DNA from: a virus
Length of the DNA: 34,541 nucleotides
Reading direction: 5' to 3' (one strand)
IMG/VR virus record: IMGVR_UViG_3300037247_001844
Location: 1 to 34,541 of that record
Shown: in pieces, positions 29,697-34,541 of the stretch
Numbering within the stretch: position 1 is the stretch's first letter
How the letters are laid out: the number at the start of each line of letters is the position of its first letter
Position numbers and translations under genes: made by a program
The notes under the pieces: model-generated
Told to the model about the DNA's origin: nothing
The model's input: only the letters and a program-made list of their open reading frames with translations
Databases searched by the model: none

Positions 29697-30150
29697 CAAT
29701 CTTCTATAATTCGCCTTGAATAAAATGAATGAGGCTCAAAAAAAATAGCGGCATTCGTTCATATGTTTTACATATTCACTCATCTCTTTATATATGCCAT
29801 CCCCCACCCCATAGCTACCCCACCCTCTTTATCTTCACCCAGGTCGCTATTTCATCAAATCATTTCTTGGCTTGTCTATCAAAAAGCTTTTTTTGTAGCT
29901 ATCCGGTGTTGTCGGCTAAAAGAAGCCTAGCAGATGCATTTACAAAAAACCATAGCCCGAGTAGCAGCACGTAGCAGATCCATGTAGCAGCCCAAGTGAG
30001 CCAGAAAGCTTAGCATGTAGCCAGCCAAGGCTCAAAGAATACCCACCCACCCGAAAGCTAATCGAGTAGCATCGCACCCAAAAAAGCCACAAAACAGGAA
30101 AATCAATAAACACCGAAAAACATCAAAAAACGTGTTTTTAGGTGTAAAAT
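29697..30150. other. Non-coding stretch with GTAGC repeats
   Basis: No credible gene. GTAGCAG occurs at 29961, 29971 and 29984, with GTAGCCAG and GTAGCATC variants continuing to about 30073, giving a loose cluster of short direct repeats. The upstream part has a C-rich pyrimidine tract (29800-29840). A short ORF at 29729-29974 has Cys/His/Pro-rich low-complexity composition and no ribosome site. Confidence 0.5.
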
Positions 30151-30225
30151 GCGAAAATATTTCGCAAAAGCCGAAGGCCGAAGGCCCACGAAGTGTATGC
30201 AGGCCGAAGGCACAAAGTGCGAAGC
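30151..30225 (+). repeat. Row of seven tight hairpins including six 3-nt-loop mini-hairpins
   Basis: GCGAAAATATTTCGC (30151-30165), then GCCGAAGGC (30170-30178), GGCCGAAGGCC (30176-30186), CACGAAGTG (30187-30195), GCCGAAGGC (30203-30211), CACAAAGTG (30211-30219) and GCGAAGC (30219-30225). The last six have 2-4 bp stems and GAA or AAA loops, nearly head to tail in 56 bp. d(GCGAAGC) is a known, exceptionally stable DNA mini-hairpin. Phage N4 virion RNA polymerase uses triloop hairpins of this kind as promoters. Confidence 0.8.
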
Positions 30226-30232
30226 AAACTAT

Positions 30233-30270
30233 GGAAAGATTCCCTATATAGGGAAAGATTCCCTATATTT
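30233..30270 (+). promoter_or_regulatory. Tandem 19-bp repeat with CCCTATATAGGG palindrome
   Basis: GGAAAGATTCCCTATAT occurs at 30233 and again at 30252, a 19-bp period. The junction creates a perfect 12-bp palindrome at 30242-30253. It sits between the mini-hairpin row and the rightward promoter, so it is a good operator candidate. Confidence 0.65.
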
Positions 30271-30278
30271 GATATAAC

Positions 30279-30327
30279 TGCCACAATGGCAAACCATTTG
30301 AAAACCGTGTAATATTTACATGGTTTT
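30279..30327 (+). other. Two hairpins upstream of the rightward promoter
   Basis: TGCCA-CAA-TGGCA at 30279-30291, and AAAACCGTGTAA-TAT-TTACATGGTTTT at 30301-30327 (12-bp stem with one G-T wobble). No T-run follows directly. They add to the dense structure of the divergent region. Confidence 0.55.
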
Positions 30328-30374
30328 GAATACGATGTAAAAAACACATGATAACAGTTGTGCCAAATAGTATC

Positions 30375-30402
30375 TTGACAAACGGTAAGTAAAGCATAGA
30401 CT
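30375..30402 (+). promoter_or_regulatory. Promoter for the rightward structural operon
   Basis: Perfect TTGACA at 30375-30380 and TAGACT at 30397-30402 with 16-bp spacing. The first gene follows with a perfect AGGAGG at 30427-30432. This is the only strong promoter-like sequence before the DUF1320 gene. Confidence 0.5.
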
Positions 30403-30440
30403 GGCATCGAATTTCTACTATTTTTTAGGAGGAAACAAAA

Positions 30441-30896
30441 ATGGGATATAGTACAGATGACGACTTGGATTTATTGTTTCATGACATAGCAACGACACCG
30501 GGATATGCGACGGGGGAAAGTGATTTTGCGAAAGAAATCGCATTAGCTACGGATTGGGTGAATGATAATTTAAGGGACCGGTATGAGGTACCGTTTTCAA
30601 GTGCGTCAAAAATGGTGGTACTTGCGGAGGCGAATTATGCCGTGGGAATGATATTAAAATCTAAATCGACTACGGCTGGATTTGAGTTTGCGACATATAA
30701 TCCGTTCTTTCAAGAAGCGAAGACATTGATAAATAAATTGAGGTTATTTGCAACGGGACCAGATGGTTCGGTGGAAAAAGATGAGATTCAGAACACTAAT
30801 ACCGGAGTTGAGCCGAAAGCTGCGGTTTCGAGATTTGATCGTGATGGGAATCGTATTAATCCTGGATTAGCTGATCGTAAACTAGACTATTATTGA
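30441..30896 (+). CDS. Mu gp36-like protein (DUF1320), head-tail completion, 151 aa
   Basis: Perfect AGGAGG Shine-Dalgarno. ATDWVNDNLRDRYEVPFSSA and LAEANYAVGMILKSKS are the DUF1320 pattern (A...VD..L..RY..P, A...A...L). In Mu-like phages this gene follows the major capsid gene and the product is thought to act at head completion. Here it lies on the opposite strand 12 kb away and starts a second structural operon. Confidence 0.82.
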   Translation: MGYSTDDDLDLLFHDIATTPGYATGESDFAKEIALATDWVNDNLRDRYEVPFSSASKMVVLAEANYAVGMILKSKSTTAGFEFATYNPFFQEAKTLINKLRLFATGPDGSVEKDEIQNTNTGVEPKAAVSRFDRDGNRINPGLADRKLDYY

Positions 30897-30902
30897 TTCA
30901 AT

Positions 30903-31787
30903 ATGGTAAAACCATTAACAAAGGCGGAGATTATAACATCAGGTGATATTGGTAATCTATCCACCAGTTTAATTAACAAGCAATTCGTACATTCCTTACC
31001 GACTCAATTATTACTCCGATCGCATAATCAAATAGAACTTCAACACCTTAAAAACCCCCAAGACAAAAGACTACAAATCGCACATACGAATTTATTCTTG
31101 GAAATGGAATTAAGAGAAATTGAACACTTCGATACTGATCCGAATTTCTTCACTCCGAGTAATACAAAATGGCCTTTTGAACTAGAATTTGATGAAGAAT
31201 TTAGAATTGAAAGATTTAAAAAGAAAATTAAGAAAATCAATAACAATAAAAAAACTCCGACTTCTCCAAAAGATAAAACACCGAAACAAAAACGATTTAA
31301 GAAATTAGATGATTCGCGAAAAATTAAAATTCGCAGAGGTTCAAGGAAAAAAAGAGGAAGGAGAAGATTATTCAAAGAAAATGAACTAATATCAAAAACC
31401 ACAAAAAGAAAAACAACAAATAGAGGACATTTACTAGAACGACATTCGGGGATAATTGAATTTACAATTCCAAGTGAAGAAACCAAAAGAATATTTACAT
31501 TAGCGGCAGAAAATGTATGGGATATTCAACCAGATACAGGCAACGTTCCAATTGCAAACGGACCACGACCCAAAAAAGAACACTGGTATAAGAATTTATT
31601 TACAATGATATTTATCGGTGCATATCAAGCCTTTATGCAGAAAACATTAATTGCTTTTTATCGGAGGCAAGTTCCCCCCTGGGCGATTCAGGAATGGGAT
31701 ATACAATTGACTGCAACTGACGCATTTAGTAATTCTCAGACAGTTGAAAAGAGAAATTTTATTCAAACCCAAATTGATCCTAATTAA
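30903..31787 (+). CDS. Unrecognised structural-region protein with very basic centre, 294 aa
   Basis: A helical N-terminal third, then an extremely Lys/Arg-rich centre (FKKKIKKINNNKKTPTSPKD, and RRGSRKKRGRRRLFKE) and a C-terminal domain with WYKNLFTMIFIGAYQAFMQK and PPWAIQEWDIQLTATDAFS. The C-terminal half looks folded and might be a head-tail joining protein. The basic centre could contact DNA or RNA. Follows DUF1320 by 6 bases without its own clear ribosome site. Confidence 0.6.
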   Translation: MVKPLTKAEIITSGDIGNLSTSLINKQFVHSLPTQLLLRSHNQIELQHLKNPQDKRLQIAHTNLFLEMELREIEHFDTDPNFFTPSNTKWPFELEFDEEFRIERFKKKIKKINNNKKTPTSPKDKTPKQKRFKKLDDSRKIKIRRGSRKKRGRRRLFKENELISKTTKRKTTNRGHLLERHSGIIEFTIPSEETKRIFTLAAENVWDIQPDTGNVPIANGPRPKKEHWYKNLFTMIFIGAYQAFMQKTLIAFYRRQVPPWAIQEWDIQLTATDAFSNSQTVEKRNFIQTQIDPN

Positions 31788-31790
31788 ATC

Positions 31791-32711
31791 ATGACTGTAG
31801 CCACTAACTTTACCGCAGACATTACTTCTGGTGCAGTCGGTACAATTGTTAATTTTACAGATACATCAACTGGCTCACCTGACAATTGGCTTTGGGATTT
31901 CGGTGACGGCCACACCTCTGAGGATCAAAACCCAACACACCAGTATTTAAAAAGTGGATCATTTACAGTCACCCTTACCGCTTTTATTTCAACAGGAACA
32001 ACAGTAGTCGGAGTAACCAGCAGAGTAAGTGAAATAAAAAGTGCCAGTGCAAGTAATAACCAAGACGCATATGACGCATTCATTGCCGCTTCATTTAGTG
32101 GATCTGGTACGGAATTTGGACAATACTCACTACAGCAAACAGCCCCAGGACCAAATGCCTTTGGCTATGCAGCACAAAATTCAATACACACAGTAGATCT
32201 TACCGCCCACAGTTCGGGAATAGCAAAATTTGAAATGTTTTTCAATGATGCAGTTGACAATCCAGATTCAACTATCCTGTTTGGAAGCGGAAAAAGACTA
32301 TCAGCGCCAGCAACTAATATTTGGACTTTCATTGAAGATGTATCAGGCGATTTGGGTGAAATCATGTCGAATTCGGTAACCGATCTCAATTTCCCCCAAT
32401 TTGCTTCACCTGGAAATGGATTCCGAACAGGCTGGATAGTTACTACTTTTAGAGTTACAATACATACTGCAGCAGATAACGACACAAAAATAAAAACAGA
32501 TTTTATTTCAATCTCAGGACCAGTCGCAGATTTTTCCGCTACACCAAGAAAAAAGAAAAATTCATTAACTTCAGTATTTACAAATTTATCATCCGATGCA
32601 ATTACATATTCCTGGAAACGCCGCCCATCTGGTATCAAAGCGGATTACGTAGAATTCTCAACCGATGAAAACCCAAGCGAAGGATTTGACATAACAAACC
32701 CAACACCATAA
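31791..32711 (+). CDS. PKD-domain protein, 306 aa
   Basis: Residues about 5-85 are a PKD domain (VNFTDTSTGSPDNWLWDFGD, GHTSEDQNPTHQYLKSGSFT, VTLTAF). The middle is a beta-sandwich-like region with HTVDLTAHSSGIAKFEMFFN. A second, poor PKD-like start (VADFSATPRKKKNSLTSVFT, ISYSWKRRPSG) is cut short at the end. PKD domains in phages usually belong to tail or adsorption proteins that touch sugars or other proteins. No signal peptide. Start codon 3 bases after the preceding stop. Confidence 0.8.
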   Translation: MTVATNFTADITSGAVGTIVNFTDTSTGSPDNWLWDFGDGHTSEDQNPTHQYLKSGSFTVTLTAFISTGTTVVGVTSRVSEIKSASASNNQDAYDAFIAASFSGSGTEFGQYSLQQTAPGPNAFGYAAQNSIHTVDLTAHSSGIAKFEMFFNDAVDNPDSTILFGSGKRLSAPATNIWTFIEDVSGDLGEIMSNSVTDLNFPQFASPGNGFRTGWIVTTFRVTIHTAADNDTKIKTDFISISGPVADFSATPRKKKNSLTSVFTNLSSDAITYSWKRRPSGIKADYVEFSTDENPSEGFDITNPTP

Positions 32712-33130
32712 CTCCCCATTTCTCCCAAGATTCCCCATAAGAAATCAGAACAAATATTTCTTATTTACTACCACTACTCTCCAAAAAAAAATCGATACTT
32801 CGTATGATAAAACAAAATTTATATTAGAATTTACCCACATTCTATTTAATAAATTATTGAAAATAACTTTAATCTAAATTTTGCTTAAACATACTCAGCT
32901 TAAAGGATATTTTGAAACGGTTTTACATATAAATGTTATAAAATAAAAATGACAAACATATATATGTAAAATCCGAAATGATCATTCTACCCCACGTAGC
33001 GTCTGACGTGCCCAAAAAGATAAAACGCTTTTTTGTTCACGCCATTCGCTTTTTCCTAAGCAAGGGGCATCATAGGTAAAACTAATGGCTGGAATCGCTG
33101 CGCTCATTATAGATTTTACGTTTTAATAAA
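32712..33130. other. 420-bp non-coding stretch with inverted repeats
   Basis: No credible gene. ATAAGAAAT/ATTTCTTAT (32737-32745 with 32756-32764) forms a hairpin after the PKD gene. TTTTACATAT at 32921-32930 is the inverted repeat of ATATGTAAAA at 32962-32971, flanked by CGG and CCG. A GCGCAGC mini-hairpin core (complement near 33085-33091) resembles the dispersed triloop elements. Confidence 0.55.
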
Positions 33131-33171
33131 AAAAACCCAGAAAACAAATCTTTGTGATTTTCTGGGTTTTT
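33131..33171 (+). terminator. Bidirectional intrinsic terminator before the SLOG gene
   Basis: AAAAACCCAGAAAA (33131-33144) pairs perfectly with TTTTCTGGGTTTTT (33158-33171), with an inner ACAAA/TTTGT extension. A- and T-runs on both sides allow termination in either direction. It ends 28 bases before the next start codon, as in the HNH gene leader. Confidence 0.8.
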
Positions 33172-33198
33172 TATTACAGGCGAAGCAGGAGAAAACAT

Positions 33199-33555
33199 AT
33201 GAAGTTAATCATTGCAGGTGGTCGGCATTACAAATTTACCAGTGCAGATGTCACATTATTGGATGACATAATGCATAATCGTAACAATGTGATTTATGGA
33301 GTTCATGAAATAATCACAGGAGGCGCAACAGGGGCAGACACAGAAGCACTGAATTACGCACAAGCCAATAATATACCATGTAAAGTATTTAAAGCAGACT
33401 GGGCACGTTATGATAAGGCGGCGGGTGCTATCAGAAACAAAATCATGGCTGATTATGCAGATGCCGTCTTGTTATTCCCTGGGGGCAGAGGTACGAATAA
33501 TATGTATAAATTTGCAGTAGAATATGGTCTCACTATTTTTGATTACCGTACTTGA
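33199..33555 (+). CDS. SLOG-domain protein (DUF2493/YspA-like), 118 aa
   Basis: ATG 33199 follows AGGAG; the frame is open to 33154, inside the terminator. MKLIIAGGRHY, EIITGGATGADTEALNYAQA, KADWARYDKAAGAIRNKIMA and AVLLFPGGRGTNN are the DUF2493/SLOG motifs (GGR, GGATGAD, RN.xM, GG.GT). SLOG domains bind or process nucleotide-derived ligands. Phage copies are common, and roles in NAD-type signalling or counter-defence have been suggested for the superfamily. Separated from the PKD operon by a strong terminator, so it is an independent accessory gene. Confidence 0.88.
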   Translation: MKLIIAGGRHYKFTSADVTLLDDIMHNRNNVIYGVHEIITGGATGADTEALNYAQANNIPCKVFKADWARYDKAAGAIRNKIMADYADAVLLFPGGRGTNNMYKFAVEYGLTIFDYRT

Positions 33556-33641
33556 TTGTTTTGTAATAATTACATCGTTGTATATTTTTATATTTTAATA
33601 CTATTTTTTTAATCGGTATATTTTGAAAGGTAGGTAAAAAA

Positions 33642-33782
33642 ATGAAATCAATATTAATTATATTATTTCTAATATTTATACCAATATATAATATATCAAA
33701 TTGGAGAGTAAGGCCAGAAATTGATTTACAAGAATATAAAAACTACATGGTGGGAATAAGGCTTTTGAGTTATATAAAATAG
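33642..33782 (+). CDS. 46-aa membrane-anchored small protein
   Basis: AAGGTAGG precedes the ATG. MKSILIILFLIFIPIYNISN is a membrane span or signal anchor, followed by a short polar part (WRVRPEIDLQEYKNYMVGIR). First of a run of small exported or membrane proteins. Confidence 0.6.
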   Translation: MKSILIILFLIFIPIYNISNWRVRPEIDLQEYKNYMVGIRLLSYIK

Positions 33783-33791
33783 GGAATAAAT

Positions 33792-33881
33792 ATGAAAAGA
33801 TTTATAAAGGATAATTTGTTTGGTATAGTTATAGGTGGATTATTTTTAGCAGTTATAATTCATATATTTATAAGCGCATGA
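33792..33881 (+). CDS. 29-aa single-span membrane peptide
   Basis: AGGGA precedes the ATG. MKRFIKDNLFGIVIGGLFLA then VIIHIFISA: basic start and one span. Its TGA overlaps the next ATG (ATGA), supporting that it is translated. Confidence 0.55.
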   Translation: MKRFIKDNLFGIVIGGLFLAVIIHIFISA

Positions 33882-34207
33882 TAAAATATATAATAATCAC
33901 AATAATCTGTTTATATTGTAATGTGTCTTTTGGTTGGTGCGAAGCATATATAAATTATAAATGGATTAAATACGATTTTTGCTCTGAGTCAAAATCAGCA
34001 TATGGCAATATTAAAAGCAAGGAATATCTTGGTGCGTCAACTAGACATGCTGGGTGTGGATTGCATCCAAATGGCAGATCATGGTATGTAGAATGTCACA
34101 GAAAAGAATTACTTCATTTCTGGATAAAAGTATATTGTGAAGAATGTAAAAATAGTTATGGATATAAACATAAAGACGAGTTTCCGTATTTTTGCGAACA
34201 CTACTAA
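33878..34207 (+). CDS. Exported Cys-rich protein, 109 aa
   Basis: Signal peptide MIKYIIITIICLYCNVSFGW, then a mature part with at least six further Cys (DFC, AGC, VEC, VYCEEC, YFC) and His-rich ends, probably disulfide-bonded in the periplasm. Start overlaps the preceding stop. Could be a surface-exclusion or lysis-control protein (inference); family not recognised. Confidence 0.65.
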   Translation: MIKYIIITIICLYCNVSFGWCEAYINYKWIKYDFCSESKSAYGNIKSKEYLGASTRHAGCGLHPNGRSWYVECHRKELLHFWIKVYCEECKNSYGYKHKDEFPYFCEHY

Positions 34208-34250
34208 TAAAATAATAATTATTGAAACAAAAAAACATAGAAAGGTTAAC

Positions 34251-34454
34251 ATGAATAGTAAAGAATTAATATATTTTAAACTTATCAAACCACAAATAGA
34301 AAAATCTTTATCAAAACATAAAGGAATGGAAGTTTTAATTAACTTTCCCAATTTAACAATATATCCTAAAGTACTAGAAAAATTACAAGAATTATTTGAA
34401 GTTAAAAAAGATTACTTTGGCTACTATAAATTCAAAAAAAAAAGGAGCAATTAA
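34251..34454 (+). CDS. 67-aa small protein
   Basis: AAAGG precedes ATG 34251; the longer frame from 34137 overlaps the preceding gene and lacks a site. MNSKELIYFKLIKPQIEKSL, LINFPNLTIYPKVLEKLQEL and a basic end FKKKRSN. Helical and basic, possibly nucleic-acid binding. No family recognised. Confidence 0.55.
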   Translation: MNSKELIYFKLIKPQIEKSLSKHKGMEVLINFPNLTIYPKVLEKLQELFEVKKDYFGYYKFKKKRSN

Positions 34455-34455
34455 A

Positions 34456-34541
34456 ATGAGTATTCAAACTTTTAATAAAATATTTGATGTCAAACCAAAA
34501 ATAACCCATCCTAATTTTAAGCGATATTACAAAGTAAAAAT
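34456..34541 (+). CDS. Gene cut by the right edge (N-terminal 28 codons)
   Basis: AAAGGAG precedes ATG 34456. MSIQTFNKIFDVKPKITHPN then FKRYYKVK before the window ends. Basic and small so far; no domain visible. It could continue into the partial gene at the left edge if the molecule is circular, apart from a one-base frame discrepancy. Confidence 0.55.
   Translation, partial: MSIQTFNKIFDVKPKITHPNFKRYYKVK

Noticed and set aside
29729-29974. 81-codon + strand ORF in the control region
   Set aside because: Cys/His/Pro/Ser-rich low complexity, no ribosome site, and it overlaps the GTAGC repeat cluster.

Overview
The window is an AT-rich tailed-phage genome or large genome fragment. The main markers are a large terminase, a Mu gp29-type (DUF935) portal, a Mu gpI-type prohead protease/scaffold, an HK97-type major capsid protein and a Mu gp36-type (DUF1320) protein. 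They sit beside a phage recombination set (DinG/XPD-type helicase, ERCC4 nuclease, SSB-like protein, RecA-like AAA ATPase, coiled-coil partner, Cas4/RecB-like nuclease) and many very small Shine-Dalgarno-preceded genes. Two probable lipoproteins, several signal peptides and an O-antigen-ligase-type membrane protein suggest a host with an outer membrane (inference). No integrase, DNA polymerase or RNA polymerase is visible.

Layout. 1-2.1 kb (+): a cluster of small accessory genes, one cut by the left edge and one carrying an in-frame stop. 2.25-11.2 kb (-): replication/recombination module, ending upstream with a ribbon-helix-helix regulator and its palindrome. 11.3-11.9 kb (-): a free-standing HNH nuclease with its own promoter and a terminator hairpin in its leader. 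11.9-13.3 kb (-): small membrane proteins and lipoproteins plus DUF1353, a likely lysis/envelope cluster without a recognisable endolysin. 13.3-17.8 kb (-): three signal-peptide-bearing fibre-like proteins around an O-antigen-ligase/PglL-like protein and a TPR-like partner. 17.8-25.9 kb (-): capsid and packaging genes. 26-28.6 kb (-): small accessory genes fed by a shared promoter motif. 28.7-30.4 kb: about 1.75 kb without convincing genes but rich in repeats and hairpins. 30.4-32.7 kb (+): DUF1320, a basic-linker protein and a PKD-domain protein. 33.2 kb to the end (+): a SLOG/DUF2493 gene behind a terminator, then small exported or membrane proteins and one gene cut by the right edge.

All genes leave the 28.7-30.4 kb region divergently. 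If the ends are joined they converge near 2.1-2.25 kb, as expected of a circular or circularly permuted map with one control/origin region.

The most unusual content is in that intergenic region: a short motif (AATGATAATCC drifting to AATGAAAATCT) repeated every 91-96 bp nine times, each copy opening a tiny ORF; then a long-stem multi-branched foldback; then a row of six 3-nt-loop mini-hairpins of the GCGAAGC type. A second row of such mini-hairpins lies between the terminase and portal genes. The exported-fibre plus oligosaccharyltransferase-like cassette is the most unusual protein-coding block.
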